A DNA stretch of 64,000 nt, taken from the NCBI GenBank assembly GCA_021531755.1, contig JADYUK010000010.1, forward strand, positions 48,246 through 112,245. Reading direction: 5' to 3'. Positions 1 to 8,515 of the stretch are shown piece by piece. Positions within the stretch are counted from its first letter, which is position 1. Every line of letters starts with the position of its first letter. Position numbers and translations under genes: made by a program. Source of the stretch: Hoylesella loescheii (GTDB lineage: Bacteria > Bacteroidota > Bacteroidia > Bacteroidales > Bacteroidaceae). The notes below the pieces were generated by a model. That model was not told the origin of the DNA. It made no database searches and saw only the letters and a list, made by a program, of their open reading frames with translations.

Positions 1-213
1 GTGTCATCAAAGGTGAGCCAGCTCGCCCTCCTGCCACAGGGCAAGGTAGAGGCAGCCAAGCGTGCCAAGGCCATGGTGATGAAGATGGAGGAGCTCGGTT
101 TCGGCAACTGTACCAACACACGCGCTTGTGAGGCCGTATGCCCTAAGAACGAGTCAATCGCCAACATCGCACGCCTCAACCGTGAGTTCATAAAGGCAAA
201 GCTCGCTGACTGA
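1..213 (+). CDS. sdhB: Fumarate reductase/succinate dehydrogenase iron-sulfur subunit, C-terminal fragment
   Basis: The last 70 codons of an iron-sulfur subunit run in from the left edge; the true start lies outside the window. A cysteine set in the order CTNTRAC then CP, followed by [14 protein letters not shown], is the last cluster-binding segment and helical tail of Bacteroidetes FrdB/SdhB. The protein carries electrons between the flavoprotein subunit and the membrane quinone-binding subunit of complex II, on the cytoplasmic face. It normally follows sdhC and sdhA, which would lie to the left. The stop TGA is followed about 50 nt later by a clear terminator, so this is the last gene of its operon. 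Whether it works mainly as fumarate reductase or succinate dehydrogenase cannot be read from the fragment. The GTG at base 1 is not the start. Confidence 0.85.
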   Translation: MSSKVSQLALLPQGKVEAAKRAKAMVMKMEELGFGNCTNTRACEAVCPKNESIANIARLNREFIKAKLAD

Positions 214-261
214 TAACCATAACCTCTCACCCCCAGCCAGACAAGGCTGAGGGTGAATACA

Positions 262-306
262 ACGATGCCAGGCACTCTGTAAGGAGCGTCTGGCATCGTC
301 TTTATA
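262..306 (+). terminator. Terminator of the sdh/frd operon
   Basis: A 10-bp perfect stem (ACGATGCCAG at 262-271 with CTGGCATCGT at 290-299) is followed by CTTTATATAT. It lies 49 nt after the iron-sulfur subunit stop. Confidence 0.75.
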
Positions 307-404
307 TATATATTCATGAATTACGGTCCGGGAAATATACCTGACACCATGGGCAGTGACAGCTCTACCAGCGGACAAGCCCCTCTCCTCTTACCTTTTT
401 TTTT

Positions 405-500
405 CATTATTACTGTCCGGTAAACATTTCAATGGACCTTGGCATAGTGGTCTAAAATAATGAACAAGCCTCCTCTCTGACAAAGAATCATGGCAGTCTG
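405..500 (+). repeat. Intergenic repeat, upstream copy (TTACTGTCCGGTAA family)
   Basis: This stretch begins with the 18-mer TATTACTGTCCGGTAAAC (408-425). It continues with blocks CATAGTGGTCT and AGAATCATGGCAGTC that reappear in the same order at about 6588-6690, downstream of the cobalamin operon. The 18-mer also has an exact inverted copy at 6977-6994. No coding potential is visible. Confidence 0.7.
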
Positions 501-562
501 GTTGACTTTTATCCACAGAATAATGCAGATGACCCAAAAAATATCTCTTTCTTTTTTCCCTG

Positions 563-587
563 TTTCAAAAAAAAACATATAACTTTG
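563..587 (+). promoter_or_regulatory. Promoter of the cobalamin operon
   Basis: TAACTTTG at 580-587 matches the Bacteroidetes -7 box TAnnTTTG, with a TTTC-type -33 element near 563. Transcription would begin around 594, just before the riboswitch. Confidence 0.65.
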
Positions 588-595
588 CATCCGCA

Positions 596-846
596 TTTGG
601 TTCTCCCCCTTGTGGATAATACCATGAGGACACGGAGCTAAGATGGGAACGCAGTGAGAATCTGCGACATTACCCGATGCTGTAAATCCTTTTTTTAGGC
701 CGACCAATAGTGTCACTGGATATCAAAACCAAATAAGGTTTGTATATCGGTTTTGATGATGTCTGGGAAGACCGTGTCGGCAAGGATAAGTCAGAAGACC
801 TGCCATTTGCCATTAGTAATATGTGTCTGCGGGACTACGGACACGG
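596..846 (+). promoter_or_regulatory. Cobalamin (B12) riboswitch
   Basis: The leader contains the conserved cobalamin-aptamer landmarks in order: GGTTCTCC near 598, GATGGGAAC at 643-651, GTGAGAATC at 654-662, ACCCGATGCTGTAAATCC at 672-689, TCTGGGAAGACC at 762-773, and a B12 box AGTCAGAAGACCTGCC at 789-804. A hairpin (GTGTC with GACAC, about 822-844) follows and ends some 20 nt before the chosen btuB start. It is a plausible expression platform or kissing-loop partner. In this class, adenosyl- or methylcobalamin binding shuts off expression, so the downstream uptake genes should be on when B12 is scarce. Exact ends were not modelled. Confidence 0.9.
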
Positions 847-863
847 AAATACAATATTCATTT

Positions 864-2786
864 ATGTTATTGCGTGGCAATAGTGCTGCCCTTCCTTGTG
901 TTGTGGCAATGCTTTTGTTCTTGTGCGGTATTACTGTGCAAGCCCAGACTGTGCGCCTTGACTCCGTGTATCAGATTAACGAGATAGTCGTCGACGGACA
1001 TAGGGAGGTGAGTGCGAATCAGGTTATTGGCTATGAGCAGATACAGGCATTGCCATCGTCATCGGTTGCCGATGCCTTGAAGTATATGGCGGGCGTACAG
1101 ATAAAAGACTACGGCGGACTTGGTGGTCAGAAGACCATCAATGTCCGCTCGCTTGGTTCCCAACATGTCGGGGTCTATCTTGACGGTGTGCGCATCACCA
1201 ATGCACAGAATGGCACCGTCGACCTCGGCAAATACTCGCTGACCACGCTTGAGTCTGTCAGCCTCTTCAATGCCAACAAGACCGAGATGCTCATGACCGC
1301 CTCTGAGTATGCCTCCGCAGCCACTGTTTACCTGAAGACACACCGTCCCGACTCCACTTCGCTCTCTGCCTCCTATAGTTATGCCTCCTTTGATACGCAT
1401 AAGGCAGCGGCTACCTTTTGCTATAAGGACTGGCTTCTTCTCGACGCTGCCTTCACGTCATCGTCGGGTAAATACCCTTTTGAATACCATACCGAATATG
1501 AGGACACGACGGGGACGCGGCGGAACTCCGACATCAGGATGTTCCGCATAGAGGGATGTGTATTCTGGAAGGGATTCCAATGGCACACGTATTACTTCGA
1601 CTCTCAGAGAGGACTGCCTGGAGGTATTGTCCGCCGCCTCTCTGATACCTATACCGATGTGGGGCGTGAGTGGGACCGCAACTTCTTCTCCCAGCTGACA
1701 TGGCGTGAGCAATATGGCGACCTGAGTCTCCGTGCCATCGGCAAATATACCAATGACTATCTGCACTACCGCTCCGACTATCCGGAGAATATTTCAGTCC
1801 ACTCAAACAACAAGTACCACCAGCAGGACATCTACGGCGCTGCCACGGGTGCCTACCGGTTCGGAGACTTTGGTGTCTCCGTGTCATCTGACCTCCGATG
1901 GTCGGACTTGACGTGCGATGTGAAAAACTTCCACTATGTCTATCGCCTTGACAGCAAGACTTCAGTCTCCGCCTTCTACAACCATCGCGGACTGAACCTC
2001 ACGGCAAGCGGACTATATACCCGCGTGAGCGACCACACGAAGGGCAGTGCCAAGCCGCTCTCCCGGTGTACATGGAACATGCTTGCCTCATACGCCATAG
2101 GCCGATGGCAAGTGCGCGCATTCTACAAGAGTGTCTTCCGTGTGCCTACTCTCAATGACCTCTACTATACGCTCGTGGGCAACCGTAATCTCAAGCCTGA
2201 ATACACGAAGCAGCTGGATATGGGGATAACCTACCAGGACAACATCCTCAACATCCAGCTCGACGGCTATTACAACCATATAGAGGACCGCATCGTGTGC
2301 CTTCCGCTTAAAGGCTCCTACCAATGGACGATGCTCAACTACGGCTATACCCGATGCCTCGGTGTGGACCTCTCGGTCAATGCGCATTATAAGAACCACT
2401 CCCTCCTGCTGACCGGCACATTCCAGGACGACCGCAACCGCACCGACCCAACAGAGGATGCGTATAACGACTTCATAGCCTATTCGCCCCAGTGGTCGTT
2501 CACGGCTGTCTATACCTTTACGTACAAGGGGCTGACAGCCTCGCTTTCCCACATGTTTGTCGACAAGCGGTACTGGACAGCAGAGAATGCCATCGACGAT
2601 CCGCTCACGGCATATAACTGCACCGATGTCAAGGTAGGCTATCGCTTTGCCCCAAAAGCATGGCAGGGGCATAGTTTGACAGCCGAGGCAGAGTGTCAGG
2701 ACCTCTTCGATGTGAGATACGAGATGATTCAGCGATGGCCTATGCCAGGCAGGCGTTTCGGCATAACGATAAAATATACACTATAA
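864..2786 (+). CDS. btuB: TonB-dependent cobalamin receptor BtuB
   Basis: This 640-residue outer membrane receptor should import cobalamin with TonB energy. The chosen ATG gives an MLLRGNSAAL-type start, then a hydrophobic stretch ending VQAQ, a usual signal peptide. The frame is open further upstream to 753, but that part overlaps the riboswitch and would spoil the signal sequence. After the signal comes a TonB-box-like and plug region (INEIVVDG, ALPSSSVADALKYMAGVQIKD, NVRSLGSQHVGVYLDGVRI), then a beta-barrel ending in the aromatic motif GRRFGITIKYTL. The plug and the B12 riboswitch together point to BtuB rather than a siderophore receptor. It is the first gene of a four-gene operon; btuG follows after 15 nt. 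Confidence 0.9.
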   Translation: MLLRGNSAALPCVVAMLLFLCGITVQAQTVRLDSVYQINEIVVDGHREVSANQVIGYEQIQALPSSSVADALKYMAGVQIKDYGGLGGQKTINVRSLGSQHVGVYLDGVRITNAQNGTVDLGKYSLTTLESVSLFNANKTEMLMTASEYASAATVYLKTHRPDSTSLSASYSYASFDTHKAAATFCYKDWLLLDAAFTSSSGKYPFEYHTEYEDTTGTRRNSDIRMFRIEGCVFWKGFQWHTYYFDSQRGLPGGIVRRLSDTYTDVGREWDRNFFSQLTWREQYGDLSLRAIGKYTNDYLHYRSDYPENISVHSNNKYHQQDIYGAATGAYRFGDFGVSVSSDLRWSDLTCDVKNFHYVYRLDSKTSVSAFYNHRGLNLTASGLYTRVSDHTKGSAKPLSRCTWNMLASYAIGRWQVRAFYKSVFRVPTLNDLYYTLVGNRNLKPEYTKQLDMGITYQDNILNIQLDGYYNHIEDRIVCLPLKGSYQWTMLNYGYTRCLGVDLSVNAHYKNHSLLLTGTFQDDRNRTDPTEDAYNDFIAYSPQWSFTAVYTFTYKGLTASLSHMFVDKRYWTAENAIDDPLTAYNCTDVKVGYRFAPKAWQGHSLTAEAECQDLFDVRYEMIQRWPMPGRRFGITIKYTL

Positions 2787-2801
2787 TAAATATATATAAC
2801 G

Positions 2802-3935
2802 ATGAAGAAGTTTTTACTGTTTATGCTGCCTTTGATGCTCCTTGCGTCCTGCAGTTCAGACGATGCTCCAGACAATGAGACACCTGTCATCGACCCAGTG
2901 CTGACGGGTGAAGACCTGATTGTATGCAACGAGGGCAACTGGCAGTCGGACAACGGACAGCTGTCCTACTACAACTCTGCAACGGGAGAACTGACCAACC
3001 AGTGGTTCCGCTCCACCAACGGCACGAAACTGGGCGACACTCCAAACGACATCCTCCAGGTGAACGACACGCTGATAGCCATTGCCGTCAACTGGTCGAA
3101 CATAATCCAGTACATCCACCCCGACGGCACAGCATGCGGTGCCACAGAGAACGTGCCCAACAACCGCCGCATGTGTTCAGACGGAACATTTCTCTACATC
3201 ACAAGCTATGCCCACAAGTGTGGCGACAAGACATTCGAGAAAGGCTATGTGGCAAAGATAGACATCAGGACAAAGGAGGTGGTGGCAACGTGTGAGGTGG
3301 GTTGGGAACCCGAAGCCATCAAACTCTATGACGGGCGGCTCTATGTATGCAACACGGGAGGGTACGCCTTCTCGGAGAATCATGAGTATGAGACGACGAT
3401 AGAGGTGGTAGATGCCAAGACGATGCAGTCTCTCAGGAAGATTGACACGGGCTGTATCAACCTCTATGGTGAAGCCTCACAGGCAGGGCAGTATCTCTGC
3501 ATCAACTCCTGCGGCGACTACTACAGTGTGAAGCCCCACACCGTCGTCTTTGACTGCAAGACGGAGACATTCCGCACATACGACTTCCCCTGCACCTACA
3601 ATACCACCGACGGGGAGAAATTCTACACCGTAGGGTCAGAATTCTCTTATGACACAGGAGAATACATCTATTATCTGAAGACCATCAACCCAACGGACGG
3701 CACCGTGACCGACGGGATATTATGCGATGCCATCACGGAGAAGCTCCGCTCGCTGGTGTCACCCTATGAAATATACATGTCGCCTTATACGGGAAACATC
3801 TATTTTACCGATGCCAAGAGTTATGCCACGGCTGGCTACCTCTATGGCTACAGGCCTGACGGCACACCTGTGTTTGCCGAGCAGAAAGTATATATCAATC
3901 CTGCACACATCATTGCATTGCCAAAATATGAGTAA
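2802..3935 (+). CDS. btuG: BtuG-like surface cobalamin-binding lipoprotein
   Basis: 377 residues. A lipoprotein signal (MKKFLLFMLPLMLLASC, lipobox LASC) is followed by an acidic SSDD tail of the surface-export kind. The body is a YncE/DUF5074-type seven-bladed beta-propeller beginning LIVCNEGN, with repeated blade motifs (LFVCNTGG-like, GKLGDTPNDI). In Bacteroides, BtuG is the high-affinity cobalamin binder that caps BtuB. Position right after a riboswitch-controlled btuB, fold type and lipobox all fit. Binding of cobalamin is inferred from family and context. It is co-transcribed with btuB and separated by 4 nt from the next gene. Confidence 0.82.
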   Translation: MKKFLLFMLPLMLLASCSSDDAPDNETPVIDPVLTGEDLIVCNEGNWQSDNGQLSYYNSATGELTNQWFRSTNGTKLGDTPNDILQVNDTLIAIAVNWSNIIQYIHPDGTACGATENVPNNRRMCSDGTFLYITSYAHKCGDKTFEKGYVAKIDIRTKEVVATCEVGWEPEAIKLYDGRLYVCNTGGYAFSENHEYETTIEVVDAKTMQSLRKIDTGCINLYGEASQAGQYLCINSCGDYYSVKPHTVVFDCKTETFRTYDFPCTYNTTDGEKFYTVGSEFSYDTGEYIYYLKTINPTDGTVTDGILCDAITEKLRSLVSPYEIYMSPYTGNIYFTDAKSYATAGYLYGYRPDGTPVFAEQKVYINPAHIIALPKYE

Positions 3936-3939
3936 ATAA

Positions 3940-5085
3940 ATGAAAAACAAAATTTTCCTTACCATGTCATCCCTGCTCATGAGTCTTGGGATGACGGCGC
4001 AGACACAGACAGTCACTGTCGTCGAGCTGCATCCCGCACCGGGGCAGTTTGTCAACACGCTGCCTGTGGCAAGCGAAAGTGTCAAGCTGCCGACCTTTGA
4101 TGACGGCATCGAGGTGACCCACGAGGAAATGTGCCAAAGGGCTACCGAGAGCCTCAACAACAACGAGCTGGTTCATCTCGGCACGTATGGCGGCTACGTC
4201 ACCGTCAAGTTCGACCATGCCGTGCAGAACCTCCGGGGCTCAGACCTTCGTATCACTGGAAATGCCTTCTATGCAGCCTCCGACCCTGTCTATGGCAGCG
4301 AGACCATCGGCGGAAGCATAGAGCCGGGTATCGTCTATGTCGGAGTGGGCGATGATGTGGAGACCTGCCAATGGTATGAACTGGCAGGCTCGGAGTATTA
4401 CACCAGTGAGATACACGACTTCTCCATCACTTACTACAAGCCAACGGCTGAGACTGGCGAACACAACCAATCATTCTCTCTCTTTGATGATTACATCCGG
4501 TGGGAGGCAACGTGGACGGAGAATGGTGAGCGTCGCGACTCCACGGGCTATCACATGAAGAACTCCTTCCACCGTCAGACCTACTGGCCGCTATGGGAAG
4601 AGGGCGAGACACTGACATTCAGCGGTGGCAAACTGCCCAACAACGCTATCGACCAGTCGGGCAACGGAACCTACTGGGTGCAGTATCGCTATTCGGCCGA
4701 CTCCTACGGGTATGTTGACGCAGCAGGTAATGACGAGGACGCTTCGACATTCGACATTGACTGGGCGGTGGACAAGGAGGGCAACCATGTTGACCTCAAG
4801 GAGATAAACTTTGTCAAGGTGGTATGCGGCATCTTCCAATACTGTGGCTGGCTTGGCGAGACAAGTACCGAGGTAAGCGGGTTTCAGGACCTTCATCTCG
4901 TGGAAGGTTATGACGACAATCCCATCATCATCACTCCAAGAGAGATACCCTCTGGCATAGAGAGCGTGTCAACGTCAACACCTTCACCTGCCAACGGCTT
5001 GTGGTATGACCTCAGCGGACGCAGGGTGAGCAAGCCGACAACAGGACTTTATATACGCAACGGGAAAAAGGTTTTTATTAAATAA
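3940..5085 (+). CDS. Secreted cell-surface protein of the cobalamin operon
   Basis: 381 residues with a signal peptide (ending MTAQTQ) and a Prevotella-type C-terminal signature (GLWYDLSGRRVSKPTTGLYI, then NGKKVFIK). The core carries GGYVTVKFDH, GNAFYAASDP, EPGIVYVGV and WYELAGSEYY. These motifs are seen in a family of Bacteroidales cell-surface proteins that sit beside DUF5074/YncE propeller genes. The fold is probably a beta-sandwich. It begins 4 nt after btuG and is in the same riboswitch-controlled operon, so a role in capturing corrinoids or their protein carriers at the surface is plausible. No catalytic residues were recognised and the molecular function is unknown. Confidence 0.7.
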   Translation: MKNKIFLTMSSLLMSLGMTAQTQTVTVVELHPAPGQFVNTLPVASESVKLPTFDDGIEVTHEEMCQRATESLNNNELVHLGTYGGYVTVKFDHAVQNLRGSDLRITGNAFYAASDPVYGSETIGGSIEPGIVYVGVGDDVETCQWYELAGSEYYTSEIHDFSITYYKPTAETGEHNQSFSLFDDYIRWEATWTENGERRDSTGYHMKNSFHRQTYWPLWEEGETLTFSGGKLPNNAIDQSGNGTYWVQYRYSADSYGYVDAAGNDEDASTFDIDWAVDKEGNHVDLKEINFVKVVCGIFQYCGWLGETSTEVSGFQDLHLVEGYDDNPIIITPREIPSGIESVSTSTPSPANGLWYDLSGRRVSKPTTGLYIRNGKKVFIK

Positions 5086-5104
5086 TCATTAAAAATTCAA
5101 CATT

Positions 5105-6583
5105 ATGAAAAAGATTTTTACTATTATGGCATTATGCCTTAGTGTGATGTGCGCTTATGCACAGAACTACACGCTCCGCACCCTCACATTCGAGGACGCA
5201 GACTATGTTTCCACAACCCCCAACTATCTTGGTTTCTACAACTGGTCATCGCTCATCGACTCACCGCAGTATGGCGGCGACCTCCTCTACGGAGAGAACC
5301 ATGGAGATACCACACAACAGTATTCAGACGTAAACTATCGCTGGTATGACAACGGAAATACTTATCTCTACTCTGAACTTCCCGAGAACTGGGGAACTAA
5401 GATGTACTGGGGTGGTGGACATGCCATTTCCAACTATTGGAATGGTAACCTGTCTGACGGAGATTATTCGCACCAACTTTCCGTATATGTCCCCAACAAC
5501 AGCGGAAACGGACAAGGAGGACACGGGCATAACGGTTCAAACAATTTCTGTGTACACTATGGCTATCATGATGATTCAGGTTACTCAGCTGACAATTTGC
5601 CATTTATCATATTCAAAGATAGTATTCCAAGAACAATAGATCATATGTTTGTAAATATCACAACATATCTTGCAAATTGCATCGTCAATGGCAATGATCT
5701 CACTTCGCTTCTTGGGGAAAATGATTATCTGGCTATACAAGCTAAGGGGTATAAAAGTGATGGCACTACAAGTACAAAAACATTCTATATTGCCGATGGA
5801 CCGGATCATGTAATAACGGATTGGACTTCTTGGAGTTTGTTTTCTTTAGGTGATGTAAATAAAGTCGAGTTTAACGTCATTGGGTCGAATGATAACGGTT
5901 ATGGACTATCTCAACCTGCATATTTCTGTTATGACGATCTGTCTGTTAGATTTCCGTTAGAAAATGCAACAAATCATGCAAAAGTATCTGCTAACATTAG
6001 TTCAGACATTCAAAAATGCATAAAAGTAACAATGGATCAAGGATACATGTTATCTGGAGATATTCCCTCAGGTGCAACCTATGATTTTACAAGTGACTAC
6101 AAGTATAGTCCCGCATATCTGGAAGAGGGACAGAAATACCAATTAATTATAAAAGGAATGCCTACCAATGCATCAATCACAGCCGTTGAGGTTGTGGGAT
6201 ATTGCGAACAAAGGACAGGTAAGGCAACAGTTCACGCTTTTATGGGAGAGACAGAATTCGCATCATTGAAATATAGTGGTACCCGCGTAGAACATGGAAT
6301 AGAAGTCGGTCAGACAGAGACTACGATGTCTATGGAAATGACAGAAGAAATGGTATCTTGTACTGGTGACTTGACTTTGGCAGCAGAGTGCGAAGGTGCA
6401 GATATGACAATTACATATTACTACATCTACTACACCTTGTCAGACCCCACGGGTATAAGCAATGTCATTGACAGCGACAATGAGTGTAAAGACAATTCTT
6501 ATTATTCACTCGGCGGCACACGGGTTGCCAATCCAACCAAGGGACTGTATATCCATAACGGAAAGAAGATTCTCATCAAATAA
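5105..6583 (+). CDS. DUF4465-like secreted protein of the cobalamin operon
   Basis: 492 residues with a signal peptide (MKKIFTIMALCLSVMCAYAQ) and the C-terminal signature YYSLGGTRVANPTKGLYIHN, then GKKILIK. The N-terminal 300 residues resemble DUF4465 proteins (LTFEDADYV, GFYNWSSLIDSPQYGGDLLYG, NNFCVHYGY, FFYIADGP-like and CYDDLSVRF motifs). Such proteins accompany BtuB/BtuG genes in Bacteroides and some are proposed cobalamin-binding accessory proteins (BtuH); that assignment is from memory and not proven here. It is last in the operon, 19 nt after the previous gene. Base composition shifts to AT-rich from about 5585 to 6450, then returns to the GC-richer local style in the last 130 nt, so the gene may be a mosaic. 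Confidence 0.72.
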   Translation: MKKIFTIMALCLSVMCAYAQNYTLRTLTFEDADYVSTTPNYLGFYNWSSLIDSPQYGGDLLYGENHGDTTQQYSDVNYRWYDNGNTYLYSELPENWGTKMYWGGGHAISNYWNGNLSDGDYSHQLSVYVPNNSGNGQGGHGHNGSNNFCVHYGYHDDSGYSADNLPFIIFKDSIPRTIDHMFVNITTYLANCIVNGNDLTSLLGENDYLAIQAKGYKSDGTTSTKTFYIADGPDHVITDWTSWSLFSLGDVNKVEFNVIGSNDNGYGLSQPAYFCYDDLSVRFPLENATNHAKVSANISSDIQKCIKVTMDQGYMLSGDIPSGATYDFTSDYKYSPAYLEEGQKYQLIIKGMPTNASITAVEVVGYCEQRTGKATVHAFMGETEFASLKYSGTRVEHGIEVGQTETTMSMEMTEEMVSCTGDLTLAAECEGADMTITYYYIYYTLSDPTGISNVIDSDNECKDNSYYSLGGTRVANPTKGLYIHNGKKILIK

Positions 6584-6587
6584 GGAA

Positions 6588-6690
6588 TTACTGCTGTCCG
6601 GTAATATTGTCTCAAGCCCTTGACATAGTGGTCTTTGACTCTTTACAGACCCCTTCAGGCATAGAATCATGGCAGTCCATTCAATTTGTC
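6588..6690 (+). repeat. Intergenic repeat, downstream copy (TTACTGTCCGGTAA family)
   Basis: This is an imperfect direct copy of the element at 405-500: ATTACTGCTGTCCGGTAAT, then CATAGTGGTCT, then AGAATCATGGCAGTC. It starts 5 nt after the last gene of the cobalamin operon. Confidence 0.65.
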
Positions 6691-6784
6691 TGCTGTACAG
6701 TAAACATAATAGCTATTTACAAACCAGAGAACTTATGCCCACAACCCCGAAGAGACTGTGCTCTTGGACATACTCTTAGCCATT

Positions 6785-6994
6785 GACTCTTATCCACAGG
6801 TAGGGTTTCTATCAGTCGCGCCTCTTCTGTGGACAATAGCAAGCTCATAGCTCTCTGCTTGGCGTCGGGCCTAACAGTCGCGCCCCTCTGGGGCTGTGGA
6901 TAATAACAAGTCCATGGCCCTCAGCTTGGCGTCGGGCCTAACAGTCGCGCCCCATATTTAAGGTGAGAGACGATAGGTTTACCGGACAGTAATA
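6785..6994. repeat. DnaA-box-bearing intergenic repeat cluster and inverted 18-mer
   Basis: Three partial units carry CAGTCGCGCC (6813, 6875, 6942), with GCTTGGCGTCGGGCCTAA shared by two units. They are interleaved with TTATCCACA (6790-6798), TGTGGACAA and TGTGGATAA (6895-6903). The block ends with GTTTACCGGACAGTAATA at 6977-6994, the exact reverse complement of 408-425. No gene is visible between 6584 and 7294. Confidence 0.7.
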
Positions 6995-7208
6995 GAACCC
7001 TATAAAAAAGGCTGTCACGGCTTTTTCCCTTGTGTTCTGGATAAATGCTCCGCCTTGGGGTGTGATGTCCCCACCACGCGCCATTATGGGCATTCTCGTG
7101 TGTCTCTGATGTCCCCATACTTCTCTGTGTCACCTGTAGCATGATATGAGAGAGTGCTGCGTATATGTTCCAGATGACGAGTTATGGGATATGTGACAAG
7201 CTAAAAAG

Positions 7209-7257
7209 AAGCTGTCAGCAATAGGAGGGAGTTCTTCCACCTATATGCTGACAGCTT
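7209..7257 (-). terminator. Terminator downstream of the Rpn-like remnant
   Basis: A perfect 12-bp stem AAGCTGTCAGCA (7209-7220) / TGCTGACAGCTT (7246-7257) has a further paired inner part (ATAGGAGG/CCACCTAT, one mismatch). On the minus strand the stem is followed by CTTTTTAG, so it would end transcripts from the 7295-7450 remnant. Confidence 0.6.
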
Positions 7258-7294
7258 TTGTGTGTAGCAAGATTGATATAATCCGTAGATACGT

Positions 7295-7450
7295 TCAGTC
7301 CATGTCTTCCATCAGTCTGTCGACATCCTCCAGTCCAAGTCCCGTTGCGGCAGCTATTGTGGCCTTGTCTATGCCTAAATCCCTTAGGCTCCTTATTGTT
7401 GCCGCCTTCTCAGCCACTATGATATCCACGGCTTTCGCCACTACCGCCAT
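7295..7450 (-). pseudogene. C-terminal remnant of an Rpn/PD-(D/E)XK-type protein
   Basis: The minus strand reads a 51-residue peptide beginning MAVVAKAVDIIVAEKAATI and ending TGLGLEDVDRLMEDMD. It resembles the C-terminal helical tail of Rpn-family recombination-promoting nuclease or PDDEXK transposase proteins. A stop codon lies in frame four codons before the ATG, and no nuclease domain is readable upstream, so this is probably the decayed end of a lost gene. A good terminator follows 38 nt after its stop, which supports the minus-strand reading. A genuine small protein cannot be excluded. Confidence 0.45.
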
Positions 7451-7573
7451 GATAGCCTGTCAGCCTGCTGCGAGGTCCTGAGTAATAGGATATTGCAGAT
7501 GACAGATAATAGAAAAATTTGTCCGATACGTAAAATATTATGTCTAAAGCGAGGGTTTTCTCTGAATTTTATG

Positions 7574-7581
7574 TATCTTTG
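7574..7581 (+). promoter_or_regulatory. Promoter of lutC
   Basis: TATCTTTG matches TAnnTTTG. It would give a leader of about 165 nt before the lutC ATG at 7754; the -33 element is weak. Confidence 0.5.
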
Positions 7582-7753
7582 CCATGTCATTGATTAATTT
7601 CAGTTACACCAGTTAGCAGCGCTGAGACAAGTGATGGCTATGACATGGACAGACATTGTGTGGATTCATGTCACGCTGTTATCTGTAGACAATGTCAAGC
7701 AAAAGTGCTGCCGATTAAAGTAATAAGAAGAAATTATCCTCCAACATAACACT

Positions 7754-8335
7754 ATGAACAGCAAAGAGAAAATACTGGGACGTCTCCGTCAGAACACACG
7801 CGAGACATACGAGACAGCAGACCTCTCATTCCCAAAGACCGTCTATGACGACCCCGTGGCAGAGTTCATACACGCCACGACAACCACAGCAGGCGCACGC
7901 CTGATGGAGATAGGCGAGGGCGACGACCTCAACCAGAAGATACGGGAGGCTTATCCCGAGGCGAAGGTGATAGCCACGAACATACCAGGCATCAGCGCGA
8001 CACTCAATCCCGACACCGTCACAGAGGCGCAGGAGCTGGAGCGGACTGACGTAGGCGTAGTGAGAGGCACTGTCGGAGTGGCAGAGAACGCATGCGTATG
8101 GATACCACAGACAATGAAGGAGAGAGCCGTATGCTTCATGGCAGAGTATCTCGTCATACTCGTGTCGAGGAAAGACATCGTCAGCAACATGCACGAGGCA
8201 TACCGCAAGATTGAGTTCACTGACTACGGATTCGGCACATTCATATCAGGCCCCTCAAAGACTGCCGACATAGAGCAGGCCCTCGTCTACGGAGCACAGG
8301 CGGCACGCGGAGTGACAGTCATGCTCATGCCCTAA
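7754..8335 (+). CDS. lutC: LutC-like LUD-domain protein (lactate utilisation)
   Basis: 193 residues made almost entirely of one LUD (LutC/YkgG) domain: the N-terminal helix MNSKEKILGRLRQ, a conserved AEFI segment, the TDVGVVRGTVGVAENACVW core and the C-terminal FISGPSKTADIEQALVYGAQAARGV. LutC is the third component of the LutABC complex, which oxidises L-lactate to pyruvate in the cytoplasm. It lies about 370 nt from lutB and is transcribed towards it, whereas lutABC is usually one operon. Its own promoter suggests separate control. The partners are inferred from family knowledge and from lutA and lutB nearby. Confidence 0.85.
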   Translation: MNSKEKILGRLRQNTRETYETADLSFPKTVYDDPVAEFIHATTTTAGARLMEIGEGDDLNQKIREAYPEAKVIATNIPGISATLNPDTVTEAQELERTDVGVVRGTVGVAENACVWIPQTMKERAVCFMAEYLVILVSRKDIVSNMHEAYRKIEFTDYGFGTFISGPSKTADIEQALVYGAQAARGVTVMLMP

Positions 8336-8420
8336 TCCCACAGCATTATCGCAAGCCACACCGATACTACTACTAACAACAATAATAAGCAGACACAAGT
8401 ATCAGCAATATCACAACTGA

Positions 8421-8490
8421 CGACTCCCGCCAGCCAATCACTGCCAGACTGACAATCAGAATGGCAGCAAAGAACGGCTGGCGGGAGTCG
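8421..8490. other. Long hairpin between convergent lutC and lutB
   Basis: A perfect 15-bp stem (CGACTCCCGCCAGCC, 8421-8435, with GGCTGGCGGGAGTCG, 8476-8490) encloses a second stem CTGCCA/TGGCAG. There is no T-run on either side. It may act as a bidirectional transcription barrier between convergent genes. Confidence 0.6.
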
Positions 8491-8515
8491 CCATATACAA
8501 CAATCTGTAAAAGAA

